Part shown: one piece after another, positions 1 to 7,782 of the stretch
Numbering within the stretch: the stretch's first letter is position 1
How the letters are laid out: every line of letters begins with the position of its first letter
NCBI GenBank assembly: GCA_964524705.1
Contig: CAZGDB010000004.1
Location: forward strand, 5,029-69,028
DNA from: CAZGDB01 sp964524705
GTDB taxonomy: Bacteria; Pseudomonadota; Gammaproteobacteria; Berkiellales; Berkiellaceae
Reading direction: 5' to 3'
DNA length: 64,000 bases
The notes under the pieces: model-generated
What the model was told of the DNA's origin: nothing
Seen by the model: only the letters and a program-made list of their open reading frames with translations
Database searches by the model: none
Made by a program: the position numbers and the translations under genes

Positions 1-199
1 CGGCCGTACTATTATCTGCATTAATAAGTGCACCACCGGTTTGATAAATCAGTACTTGGCCATCTGGGGCATTAATATTAATTGTACGATCATTCACTGG
101 TAATACCCTTAAGTCTGTCACATCTGTGGCAGCACGTGCGCACACACTCCATGTGGCAGCACTAATACTTAGAGCAATAACTAATAATTTCTTTTGCAT
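1..199 (-). CDS. Exported protein of unknown family (N-terminal part, runs off the left edge)
   Basis: This is the first 66 codons of an exported protein whose remainder lies to the left of the window. The frame starts at the ATG at 199 and stays open to base 1. Residues 1 to about 23 form a clear signal peptide: lysines at 3-4, a hydrophobic core (LLVIALSISAA) and a likely cleavage after the ARA at 21-23. The visible mature part is rich in Asn, Thr, Asp and Val, as in beta-rich surface proteins, but I do not recognise a family. It is divergent from the lipoprotein gene starting at 259, with only 59 bases between the two starts, so the two probably share a control region. Confidence 0.7.
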   Translation of the reverse strand, partial: MQKKLLVIALSISAATWSVCARAATDVTDLRVLPVNDRTININAPDGQVLIYQTGGALINADNSTA

Positions 200-258
200 T
201 TTTTTATCCATCTGCGCGACAATCCCTGTACTGATGTTCTCTTAGTGTAAGGAAACGT

Positions 259-1101
259 ATGCACACTCGCAAGCTTTGTTTAAGTCTCCTATTGGTTGTT
301 ATTGTGCTTACTATTTCAGGTTGTATGATGCCGCGTAGTATTGCAGATTCTGATGCCTTACGCCGACAAGCACAATCAGCTGGTTTTGAGGAAATACCAC
401 TGATGGCAGGTCCTTTCACTATTTATACTTTAAGTCGCATAACCCAACCCAATACATCTGCAATTATTTATTTAGAAGGTGATGGTCGTGCTTATATTCA
501 TAAGCAGCTCAGTAAAGATCCAACGCCATATTATGCACTAGCTTTACGCTTAGCGCTTTTAGACCCGCATCCTAATGTCATATATATAGCCAGACCTTGC
601 CAGTTTATTATGACGCGTAGTTGTGATTCTAAATATTGGGCGAATGAGCGGTATGGACATACTATTATTCAGAGTTTAGATGCTGCGCTCACACAATTAG
701 AAAAACGTTATCATTTGTCTTCGCTACAATTAGTAGGACATTCCGGAGGCGGTGCTTTAGCGGTACTGTTAGCCGCACGCCATAAATCGATTACCTCTAT
801 AACTACTGTTGCAGGCAATTTAGATCTTAAAGCAATGGCAGCCTATCATAAAACTCCACCGCTGCTTGGTTCTGAAGATCCTTTACACTATGCCCAACAA
901 ATTCGTCATCTTCCACAATTACATCTAAGTGGGAGCAATGACAAAATCGTTCCACCAAAGATCGCAGCAGGGTTTGTTCAGCTTCAAAACTCACCCTGTA
1001 GTTCACATCAGATCTTAAAAGGATTTACCCATGAAGAAGGATGGCTAGCAATTTGGCCTAAAATTGTGCAAACTGCGCCCACTTGTAACCAGCGTAGTTA
1101 A
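259..1101 (+). CDS. Alpha/beta-hydrolase lipoprotein (lipase/esterase-like)
   Basis: A 280-residue predicted lipoprotein. The N-terminus has basic residues, a hydrophobic stretch and a lipobox (ISGC) with Cys22 as the lipidated residue, so the mature enzyme should be anchored in an envelope membrane. An alpha/beta-hydrolase fold is indicated by the nucleophile elbow GHSGG with Ser162, an acid candidate Asp228 (SNDKIVPP) and a His258 candidate (FTHEEGW). The oxyanion region may be LEGDGRAY near 73-79. The substrate cannot be told; esterase, lipase or thioesterase are all possible. The start is supported by AAGGAA just upstream. The next gene, a FabH-like synthase, begins 12 bases after the stop, so the two are probably co-transcribed and may share a lipid-related role (inference). 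Confidence 0.75.
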   Translation: MHTRKLCLSLLLVVIVLTISGCMMPRSIADSDALRRQAQSAGFEEIPLMAGPFTIYTLSRITQPNTSAIIYLEGDGRAYIHKQLSKDPTPYYALALRLALLDPHPNVIYIARPCQFIMTRSCDSKYWANERYGHTIIQSLDAALTQLEKRYHLSSLQLVGHSGGGALAVLLAARHKSITSITTVAGNLDLKAMAAYHKTPPLLGSEDPLHYAQQIRHLPQLHLSGSNDKIVPPKIAAGFVQLQNSPCSSHQILKGFTHEEGWLAIWPKIVQTAPTCNQRS

Positions 1102-1113
1102 GGAACTTTTAAT

Positions 1114-2187
1114 ATGGACGTCGTACTAACAGGCTTAGGGGTTTATACGCCTTCAGATAAGATCACCAATGCGGAACTCGTCGATAGCTTTAATGCACAT
1201 ATCGCACATCATGGTTTAGATAATGATCCTTCTTGTGCAGCTTTTATTGCGAAGGCTTCTGGGATCCAACAACGTTATGTGATTGATAAAAGTGGCATTT
1301 TAGATCCTACCCGATTACATCCCCGAATTAGAGAGCGCAATGATGAAGAGCCTTCGCTACAAGCAGAGATGTCTGTAGAAGCAGCTCAAACCGCTTTAGC
1401 ACAAGCAGGGCGTCAAGGCAGTGATATTGATTTGGTGATTACAGCGTGTTCCAATTTTACACGTCCTTATCCTGCGATTAGTATTGAGATCCAACAATTA
1501 CTGGGGGCCAAGGGTTTTGCTTTTGACATGAATGTGGCGTGTGCTTCTGCGCTCTTTGCATTACAAACTGCTGTTAGTTTAGTACGCAACAATCAGGCCA
1601 AATGCGCCCTTGTGGTCAACCCAGAAATTTGTACTGCACATTTAGATTTTACTGCACGTGAATCGCATTTCATTTTTGGAGATGCTTGTAGTGGATTTAT
1701 TGTGGAACGTGAAGATACTGCGCTTGCGCCATTATTTACGATTCGTAGCACCCGAACAGAAACGGTATTCTCTAACAATATTCGTAATAACACTGGATTT
1801 TTAGATCATACATATGACAGCTATCCCACTAAAAGATTTTTTCGTCAAAACGGTCCTAAAGTATTTAAGGAAGTCATTGGCTTAGTGGACACTCATCTTC
1901 ATCAACATTTAGAAAGCATGCAAATCACTACCACTGATTTACAACGGTTATGGTTACATCAAGCCAATGCCAATATGAATCGTTTAATTGCTGAAAAAAT
2001 CTTAGGCAAAACTTTTTTACCCGAACAAGCGCCGATTATTTTAGACAGGTACGCCAATACCAGTTCTGCAGGATCAGTTATAGCACTAGCACAACATCAT
2101 CAAGATCTGCAACCAGGCGCCCTTGGTTTATGGTGTGCTTTTGGAGCAGGATATTCTGTAGGCAGTGCAATATTAGAAAGATGTTAA
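1114..2187 (+). CDS. Beta-ketoacyl-ACP synthase III family protein (long FabH type)
   Basis: A 357-residue thiolase-fold condensing enzyme of the FabH family, which joins an acyl-CoA or acyl-ACP to a malonyl unit by decarboxylative Claisen condensation. The triad is visible: Cys143 (NVACASA), His282 (LWLHQANANM) and Asn315 (DRYANTSSAG). The protein is longer than housekeeping FabH (about 320). Its extended N-terminal region, with YTPSDKITNAEL near 11-22 and RERNDEEPSLQAEM near 73-86, matches from memory the second FabH-like enzyme of Pseudomonas (PA3286 type), which uses medium-chain acyl-CoA. It is therefore more likely a fatty-acid shunt or specialised synthase than the essential FabH. It lies 12 bases after the hydrolase gene; AGGAAC precedes the start. 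Confidence 0.8.
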   Translation: MDVVLTGLGVYTPSDKITNAELVDSFNAHIAHHGLDNDPSCAAFIAKASGIQQRYVIDKSGILDPTRLHPRIRERNDEEPSLQAEMSVEAAQTALAQAGRQGSDIDLVITACSNFTRPYPAISIEIQQLLGAKGFAFDMNVACASALFALQTAVSLVRNNQAKCALVVNPEICTAHLDFTARESHFIFGDACSGFIVEREDTALAPLFTIRSTRTETVFSNNIRNNTGFLDHTYDSYPTKRFFRQNGPKVFKEVIGLVDTHLHQHLESMQITTTDLQRLWLHQANANMNRLIAEKILGKTFLPEQAPIILDRYANTSSAGSVIALAQHHQDLQPGALGLWCAFGAGYSVGSAILERC

Positions 2188-2193
2188 TTAGAG

Positions 2194-2222
2194 TTGACTT
2201 TTTGTTAGCCAATTAGCAAAAT
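2194..2222 (+). promoter_or_regulatory. Sigma70-type promoter for the small secreted protein
   Basis: TTGACT at 2194-2199 and CAAAAT at 2217-2222 are separated by 17 bases. They lie just after the FabH-like gene and 31 bases before the ATG at 2253. The -35 box is near consensus and the -10 box is 4 of 6. This would give the small gene its own transcript. Confidence 0.45.
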
Positions 2223-2252
2223 ACACCCCGTGGTCTATCCTAGTATGTGTTA

Positions 2253-2726
2253 ATGAAGAAACTCATTTTAGTCCTACTTTTGCTGTGCTGCGCAACGCAA
2301 GAACAACACCTGTTGCAATATCGACAGTGGCGCGCACAGCAATTTTTTATTGAGGCAGGCTGGCCTGCTTCCGTGTATCAACAACATCTAGCAGCCATTG
2401 ATTTTACAGCACCGGTGTTCACCACAACCCTGACCCCCAATACAAAGGTGCTCCGTTGGCAAAAAAACCCTCAAGCACAAGGGAATTATTTTGCCCCCAT
2501 AGACCAACACCATAGCCAGCTCGGGATTTACAGTAAACAACGTATCAAATGTTATTATCGGATTAAAAATGCAACGACCGTTTTGGTTAGTACGCCTAAA
2601 AACACTGTTGATTTTTGGTCAGACCCGCCACGAAGTTATGTGGTACAAGGCGGCGGCACACAATATGTAGCCGCCAATCCCAAAGATTTTACAATCACCA
2701 CATGTTTAAAAGAAAAATCGCATTAA
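2253..2726 (+). CDS. Small secreted protein, toxin-like C-terminal pattern
   Basis: A predicted exported protein of 157 residues, counted from the ATG at 2253; a GTG at 2247 is also in frame but the ATG gives a cleaner signal peptide (MKKLILVLLLLCC). The mature part contains GNYFAP, LGIYSKQRI, VLVSTP and VQGGGTQYVA in that order. This spacing recalls the small ADP-ribosyltransferase-like or NAD-glycohydrolase toxin domains at the C-termini of Rhs and polymorphic toxins, but it is recognition from memory and weak. Two Cys (near 100 and 152) could form a disulphide outside the cytoplasm. It has its own promoter, no visible immunity gene, and its 3' end overlaps the convergent glutaminase gene by 4 bases. 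Function unproven. Confidence 0.55.
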   Translation: MKKLILVLLLLCCATQEQHLLQYRQWRAQQFFIEAGWPASVYQQHLAAIDFTAPVFTTTLTPNTKVLRWQKNPQAQGNYFAPIDQHHSQLGIYSKQRIKCYYRIKNATTVLVSTPKNTVDFWSDPPRSYVVQGGGTQYVAANPKDFTITTCLKEKSH

Positions 2727-3658
2727 AGTTTACGGGGAATCGCAAAATGCCAATGCATCGCACGTGAAATTTGTTCCAGAATCAAGTGCCCACGTACACT
2801 GCCCACTTTAGCATTCAATAAAGGACTAGAGACTGCAATTCCTGCTTCACCTAAGGCTACAGCAACGATCAAACCTGAGATCCCACTTTTAGCCGGCATC
2901 CCATAACGTACCAAACGAATACCTGATTCATCATAAAGCCCGCAGGTAGCCATAATAGAGACGACAGTGCATACGGTCGTTTCAGAAATAATGGTATTCC
3001 CCTTTAAATCTTTACCGCCATTAGCAAGCAACATTGGCAAATACGCAGCCGCACTAATATTCGCTTCATAAGAACATAAATAAAAATAGGTTTCTAATAC
3101 TTCTTCTACAGGGAGAATCAAAGCACCGGTACTGCGCATTAAATAGGCTAAGGAACGGTTACGATCTCCAGTAGCACGTTCTGAAGCAAACACTTTACCG
3201 TTAACTTGTAAAGGACGCCCAAAGAGTTTAGCAATCCAATCATCTAACCATTGTGCGCGTTGTTGAACATTACCAGGAATACGTCCACATAACGCAATCG
3301 CACCTGCATTCACCATTGGATTAGCAGGCACTGGACCGAAACGATCCAACTGTGCTAAAGAGGCAAAAGATTGACCAGAAGGTTCTGCTTGTGTCCAAGA
3401 CAGAAGCATCTCTTCGCCAAATTCTTCCAGCAACCCAATTAACACGACTAATTTTGCAACACTTTGTAAAGTAAATTGGTGCGTACTATGATCTCCAGAC
3501 AAACATTCCCCACCATGTATAGTATGAATTGCAGCAGAAACTAAATGGGGATCTACATTGGCCAATTCTGGGATATAAGTCGCTACTTCCCCACTGGTAT
3601 CTAAGCGCGCTTTTGCAACTGCATTATCTAAAATATGTTGTAATTCTGTTCTATTCAT
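2723..3658 (-). CDS. glsA: Glutaminase
   Basis: Hydrolyses L-glutamine to glutamate and ammonia in the cytoplasm. At 311 residues it matches the usual length of the bacterial serine-dependent glutaminase family (beta-lactamase-like fold). The catalytic SxxK motif is Ser66-Val-Ala-Lys69 in LQSVAKL, where the family usually has QSISK. Other family landmarks are HSTHQFTLQS before it, PANPMVNAGAI near 110-121 and MPAKSGISGLI near 254-264. It is followed on the same strand by nothing and overlaps the convergent small secreted protein gene by 4 bases. The uracil-DNA glycosylase gene lies upstream with a 46-base gap. For an intracellular bacterium, host glutamine is a plausible substrate (inference). 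Confidence 0.9.
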   Translation of the reverse strand: MNRTELQHILDNAVAKARLDTSGEVATYIPELANVDPHLVSAAIHTIHGGECLSGDHSTHQFTLQSVAKLVVLIGLLEEFGEEMLLSWTQAEPSGQSFASLAQLDRFGPVPANPMVNAGAIALCGRIPGNVQQRAQWLDDWIAKLFGRPLQVNGKVFASERATGDRNRSLAYLMRSTGALILPVEEVLETYFYLCSYEANISAAAYLPMLLANGGKDLKGNTIISETTVCTVVSIMATCGLYDESGIRLVRYGMPAKSGISGLIVAVALGEAGIAVSSPLLNAKVGSVRGHLILEQISRAMHWHFAIPRKL

Positions 3659-3704
3659 TAATCCGCCACTTGAGTTCTATGTTACACAGTTTAGTACAGA
3701 ACCA

Positions 3705-4382
3705 TTAAACCGGGTCACCCCACTGAATAGGTGTAATGCCTTGTTTTAATAGAAACTGTTGTATCGCCGAAAAAGGCTTAGAGCCAAAAAATCCCCTGTA
3801 CGCCGATAAAGGCGAGGGATGAGGGGCCGATAATACCAGATGTTTATCCAAAGGTATATGCGCACCCTTGGCTTGCGCATAGCTCCCCCACAGTATAAAG
3901 ACCACAGGCTCTGGTCGCTGACTCAATAATTGAATAATTTTATCTGTAAACTGCTCCCAGCCTAATCCTTGATGTGCTCCGGCTTGACCTTGCGTCACCG
4001 TTAAAACACTATTGAGTAATAAAACACCTTGTTCTGCCCAGCTGCGTAAACATCCTTGTGTACGTTGCACCCCCAGATCGCTATATAACTCTTTAAAGAT
4101 ATTGCGTAAGGAAGGTGGCAACCGTACATCATTGGGCACTGAAAAACTTAAGCCTTCTGCCTGACCTTCACCATGATAAGGATCTTGTCCTACAATCACC
4201 ACTTTTACACGATCGAAGGGCGTAGTATTCAAAGCTGCAAAAACATTCGGCAATGCAGGATAAATAATATCTCCACTGTCCTGAGCTTGTAACAATGCTG
4301 CCGTCAACGCTTTAAAATAAGGTTGTTCACATTCCTGTGCTAATAAAGTACGCCATGTAGGTTCTGTTAAATATTTAAACAC
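3705..4382 (-). CDS. ung: Uracil-DNA glycosylase (family 1)
   Basis: Removes uracil from DNA to start base-excision repair. The water-activating motif GQDPYHG and the DNA-intercalating loop HPSPLSAYRGFFG are both intact, as are the SWAEQGVLLLN and LGWEQFTDKII blocks. I place the start at the GTG at 4382 (MFKYLTEPTW..., 225 residues) because AGAGA lies at suitable spacing and the alignment with E. coli Ung begins here. The frame is open further up to 4421, but that would overlap the patatin gene by 47 bases and add residues without family match. With the GTG the overlap is only 8 bases, suggesting translational coupling to the upstream patatin gene. Confidence 0.92.
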   Translation of the reverse strand: MFKYLTEPTWRTLLAQECEQPYFKALTAALLQAQDSGDIIYPALPNVFAALNTTPFDRVKVVIVGQDPYHGEGQAEGLSFSVPNDVRLPPSLRNIFKELYSDLGVQRTQGCLRSWAEQGVLLLNSVLTVTQGQAGAHQGLGWEQFTDKIIQLLSQRPEPVVFILWGSYAQAKGAHIPLDKHLVLSAPHPSPLSAYRGFFGSKPFSAIQQFLLKQGITPIQWGDPV

Positions 4383-5439
4383 TTTGTGATCTCTTTCTAC
4401 ACTCAGGCTTATCATCAACACTGCATGTCTGAGATCCTTGCGGTCTCCAGCCTGATAACTTAAAAGCGACGGGGGAAGGAACGTACCCTACTTGTTCAGA
4501 CGCATGCAATGCACGGTTTAACTGATCTTCTGCGATCACACGTATCACGCCATCACGTGCGGCAGCATTTAATTTTTTTTGCTCAAGCTCCGTTGGTTCA
4601 AATCTAAAAATATCATAAGCTCCATAATTTATCACCACTGTCATGATTTTATCAGCATGTGCATAAACAGTATTTAACTGTAAATAAATCAAAGACCATA
4701 CGCGTTTAAAATATCCCCACAAAGAAGTAATCGGCGCACGCAAATGATATAATACTGCTTGTGCTGAATCTGTATCCATTAATACTAGGCCAAACATTTT
4801 AGGTTTTGACAAACCAGGATTTGCTGCACACGCTAACTCAGCAGCATAATTGGCCATTAAGCCACCATCGACATGCAAATAATTGTTTTGGCATCTAAAC
4901 GGTGGATATGCCAGTGGAATCCCAGCGCTTCTAGCAATTGCTTCTGCGACATATTCATTGGGGGTATTTTCTGCACAAAACACATATGGCTTACGCGTCA
5001 ATAAATTGGTCGTCACCACGCGTAAATCTTTTCCAAACGCTTTAAAAAAATCATCAAAACTTAAAGGGCCTCTCGGTACAGTTCCATACTTTTTCTGATA
5101 GGCATCAGCAATCGTCTCATTCAACACCTCTACCATGCCTTTGCCTCTAAACCATCCCCATTTAGTTAAAAATTGCCAAAAACTGCCTATCCAACTATCT
5201 CTAAATCGTTCAGAAGGCATCAGATCTGTAGTAATTTTTAATTCATTCGTTGTCATACCCAAGGCTACACCGAGCGCCATAATCGCCCCCACAGAGGTGC
5301 CCCATACTTGACGTATCTTTTGTAAGTTTAAGCTTCCCAATTCCACTGCGGCAATCAAGGCGGCAGGATAACAGCGCCCTGCTCCGCCGCCTCCAGATAA
5401 AATTAAAACTTCTACTTCTGCAAATACAGATGAGGCCAT
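4375..5439 (-). CDS. Patatin-like phospholipase
   Basis: A 354-residue patatin-domain protein, expected to act as a phospholipase A or lipid acyl hydrolase. The family signature is complete: the glycine-rich oxyanion loop SGGGGAGR near 15-22, the nucleophile elbow GTSVG with Ser49, and the DGG motif with Asp191 completing the Ser-Asp dyad. No signal peptide is visible, so export would need a type I, type IV or similar system. Patatins of intracellular bacteria (for example Legionella VipD, Rickettsia Pat1) are often secreted effectors; that role here is inference. The C-terminus after about 300 has no family match. It overlaps ung by 8 bases and is divergent from mutH. Confidence 0.85.
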   Translation of the reverse strand: MASSVFAEVEVLILSGGGGAGRCYPAALIAAVELGSLNLQKIRQVWGTSVGAIMALGVALGMTTNELKITTDLMPSERFRDSWIGSFWQFLTKWGWFRGKGMVEVLNETIADAYQKKYGTVPRGPLSFDDFFKAFGKDLRVVTTNLLTRKPYVFCAENTPNEYVAEAIARSAGIPLAYPPFRCQNNYLHVDGGLMANYAAELACAANPGLSKPKMFGLVLMDTDSAQAVLYHLRAPITSLWGYFKRVWSLIYLQLNTVYAHADKIMTVVINYGAYDIFRFEPTELEQKKLNAAARDGVIRVIAEDQLNRALHASEQVGYVPSPVAFKLSGWRPQGSQTCSVDDKPECRKRSQSV

Positions 5440-5507
5440 ACAGATTATCCCCTAGACGCTACTTATGCTTGAGTTTATCATACCCGCTTTGACTCTGCAG
5501 CTCCACC

Positions 5508-6161
5508 ATGATTGATTTAACTGAATTACTCCGGCGTGCACATGCCTTAGCAGGCATGTCTTTAGGCGAACTCGCTCAATACTTAGGCATTCCTTTACCG
5601 GCGCATTTACGACAAGACAAAGGATTGGTTGGACAACTCATAGAAAAATATTTAGGCGTTCCTTATCCCAATAAAAGTGGCCCTGATTTTGCGCATTTAA
5701 ATTTAGAACTCAAAAGTTTACCCTTAAATAGTGCTCACTTACCCTTAGCCTCTACCTTCTTATGTGCAGCCACATTACCGTTTAGTGAAAGCCATTGGGA
5801 AGACTCTAGTGTGTTCCATAAAACTCGTAATATTTTGTGGATCCCCTATGAAGGCGCACCAGGCCTTGCCTTAGCCCACCGTCGCATTGGTCGACCTTTA
5901 CTATGGCATAGTACTGCAGAGATGGATGCTATCTTACAACAAGACTGGGAAGAGCTCTCTGAGTTATTACGTTTAGGGTATTTTGAAGAAGTCACAGCCT
6001 ATCGCGGACAATATTTACAAATTCGCCCTAAAGCTGCAACCGGCAAAGAAATCACACAAGTAACTAACATAGACGGAGAAACTTTACATACCGTTCCCAA
6101 AGGTTTTTATTTGCGTCGCAGCTTCACAATGCATATCCTATCTGCAACTTTAGAATCCTAA
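5508..6161 (+). CDS. mutH: DNA mismatch repair endonuclease MutH
   Basis: Nicks the unmethylated strand at hemimethylated GATC sites during MutS/MutL-directed mismatch repair. At 217 residues it is close to E. coli MutH (229). The PD-(D/E)XK-type catalytic residues are Asp60, Glu67 and Lys69 in the block DFAHLNLELKSLP. Also recognisable are LGELAQYLGI, DKGLVGQLIEKYLG, HKTRNILWIPYEG, QDWEELSELL, LQIRPKAA and the C-terminal GFYLRRSF. MutH occurs in only part of the Gammaproteobacteria and implies a Dam methylase elsewhere in the genome. It heads a tight operon: the rhodanese gene starts 9 bases after its stop and psd overlaps that in turn. Confidence 0.95.
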   Translation: MIDLTELLRRAHALAGMSLGELAQYLGIPLPAHLRQDKGLVGQLIEKYLGVPYPNKSGPDFAHLNLELKSLPLNSAHLPLASTFLCAATLPFSESHWEDSSVFHKTRNILWIPYEGAPGLALAHRRIGRPLLWHSTAEMDAILQQDWEELSELLRLGYFEEVTAYRGQYLQIRPKAATGKEITQVTNIDGETLHTVPKGFYLRRSFTMHILSATLES

Positions 6162-6170
6162 GCAATAATT

Positions 6171-6911
6171 ATGACTATGGCACTGATTGCACCAGAAGAT
6201 TTTATTACCCAGCTCACGAGCTTTCAGGGGCTTATCTTAGACATTAGTCACCCCCTAACCTATGCTGAGGGGCATATTCCTGGTGCATATCATATAAATA
6301 GAAGCGCCCTTACGCCACAAACCTTTACAAATCTGGGGATTACACGAGAGACCCCTATTGTTCTCATGGATGAAGATGGGGGTGCCTGGGCGGCCATACT
6401 ATATTGGCAACTTGCTTTGTATGGCTGTACCCAACTTGCCTATTTAGACGGCGGACATATTGCATGGCAAGCTTTAGGTTATACCTATACTACGGACAAT
6501 CCCCCGCCGCGCACGCCCGCTCCTTTATTAATACAAGATCCTACGATAGATATCACAACTGAAGCTGTACACGCTTGCTTAAAAAATCCAGACTATAAGC
6601 TCTGGGATGCCCGTAGTTTTAATGAATATGCAGAAGGCCATATTCCAGGGGCACTGCATCTAGAGTGGCACAATTTGATTGATGTCCAACGTCAATATCG
6701 TTTACTCCCATTGGAAACAATCGAACAAAAACTCAAAAAATTAGGCTTAACGCCCGATAAAACCATTATAACTTATTGTTATTCTCATCATCGCAGTGCC
6801 TTTACTTACATGATCTTAAAGTTATTAGCTTATCCAAAAGTGAAGGGCTATAGCGGATCTTGGAAAGCGTGGCATTGCATTCCCTCCCTTCCTATCGAGT
6901 ATGTAAAATGA
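6171..6911 (+). CDS. Sulfurtransferase with two rhodanese domains
   Basis: A 246-residue tandem rhodanese protein (thiosulfate or 3-mercaptopyruvate sulfurtransferase type). The N-terminal domain (about 8-105) keeps the fold markers YAEGHIPGAYHI and LDGGHIAWQ but has no Cys at the active-site loop, having MDEDGGAW instead. The C-terminal domain (about 125-245) carries ARSFNEYAEGHIPGA and the active loop with Cys203 in TYCYSHHRSA. The loop His and Arg do not settle whether thiosulfate or mercaptopyruvate is the donor. It sits between mutH and psd and its stop overlaps the psd start (ATGA). A rhodanese next to psd is also known in Pseudomonas (rhdA-psd). Confidence 0.88.
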   Translation: MTMALIAPEDFITQLTSFQGLILDISHPLTYAEGHIPGAYHINRSALTPQTFTNLGITRETPIVLMDEDGGAWAAILYWQLALYGCTQLAYLDGGHIAWQALGYTYTTDNPPPRTPAPLLIQDPTIDITTEAVHACLKNPDYKLWDARSFNEYAEGHIPGALHLEWHNLIDVQRQYRLLPLETIEQKLKKLGLTPDKTIITYCYSHHRSAFTYMILKLLAYPKVKGYSGSWKAWHCIPSLPIEYVK

Positions 6912-7717
6912 AAGTAAAACTACAACCTTGGCTTCCACAACAATTCATGACTGTGCTTTCAGGATGGCTTGCCAACTGTCAAATCACTCCTATAAAAAAT
7001 TACTTTATAGACAGTTTCATCCATCGTTTTAAAGTAGATCTCAGTGAAGCTGAGCATACGCAAGGACATGAATATGCGGATCTGAATGCTTTTTTTACAC
7101 GTCGTTTACAAAAAAATGCACGTCCTTTTGATCCTACGCCTAGCACTTGGGTCTCTCCTGCTGATGGAAAATTAGCGCAATGGGGCAATCTCATCAATGG
7201 AACGCTCATTCAAGCCAAAGGTAAAAATTATACTTTAGAGGCCCTTTTAGGGAGTACGCCAGATCCACGTTATGCACGCGGTCAATTTGCAACAATTTAT
7301 TTAGCTCCCCATAATTATCATCGTGTTCACATGCCCTGGGATGGTGTATTAAAAGGGATCACGTATATCCCTGGAAAATTATTTTCCGTCAGTTTAGAAA
7401 CCGTTGCCGCAATTCCGAATGTCTTTACCCGTAATGAAAGGATTGTCTTTCATTTTGAAAGTGCTGCCGGCCCTTTTAGTGTCGTAATGGTGGGGGCATT
7501 AATTGTTGGTGGAATGAGCACTCCCTGGACCGGTCGTATTGCCCGTGGTACACGCCAACAATCCTGGACCTATGACCATGCAGTAGCTAAAGGCGCAGAA
7601 TTAGGAGTATTTCATATTGGTTCTACCGTCATTGTAATTTTTCCAGAGAAATTTCAATTCAAAACAGATGTCACTACGACCTTACAATGGGGCAACACCT
7701 TAGGAGTACTGGAATAG
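6908..7717 (+). CDS. psd: Phosphatidylserine decarboxylase proenzyme
   Basis: Makes phosphatidylethanolamine from phosphatidylserine at the inner membrane. The proenzyme cleaves itself to form a pyruvoyl cofactor. I start it at the ATG at 6908, which overlaps the rhodanese stop as ATGA and implies coupled translation; this gives 269 residues. Landmarks: SPADGKL with the catalytic Asp, the APHNYHRVHMP block with the catalytic His, and the self-cleavage motif near the C-terminus, here IGST rather than the usual LGST (cleavage between Gly and Ser). The Leu-to-Ile change is conservative and the enzyme should be active. Third gene of the mutH operon. Confidence 0.94.
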   Translation: MKVKLQPWLPQQFMTVLSGWLANCQITPIKNYFIDSFIHRFKVDLSEAEHTQGHEYADLNAFFTRRLQKNARPFDPTPSTWVSPADGKLAQWGNLINGTLIQAKGKNYTLEALLGSTPDPRYARGQFATIYLAPHNYHRVHMPWDGVLKGITYIPGKLFSVSLETVAAIPNVFTRNERIVFHFESAAGPFSVVMVGALIVGGMSTPWTGRIARGTRQQSWTYDHAVAKGAELGVFHIGSTVIVIFPEKFQFKTDVTTTLQWGNTLGVLE

Positions 7718-7782
7718 TCTGCTTTTGAGTTCCATACTCCAAAGAGCATCATTGTTTAACTCAATCAGAAGACTATATATTT

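Noticed and set aside
1..199. TpsA exoprotein as the partner of the orphan TpsB
   Set aside because: The visible N-terminus has a signal peptide but not the extended form or the following haemagglutination-type domain expected of TpsA, and it is 41 kb away.
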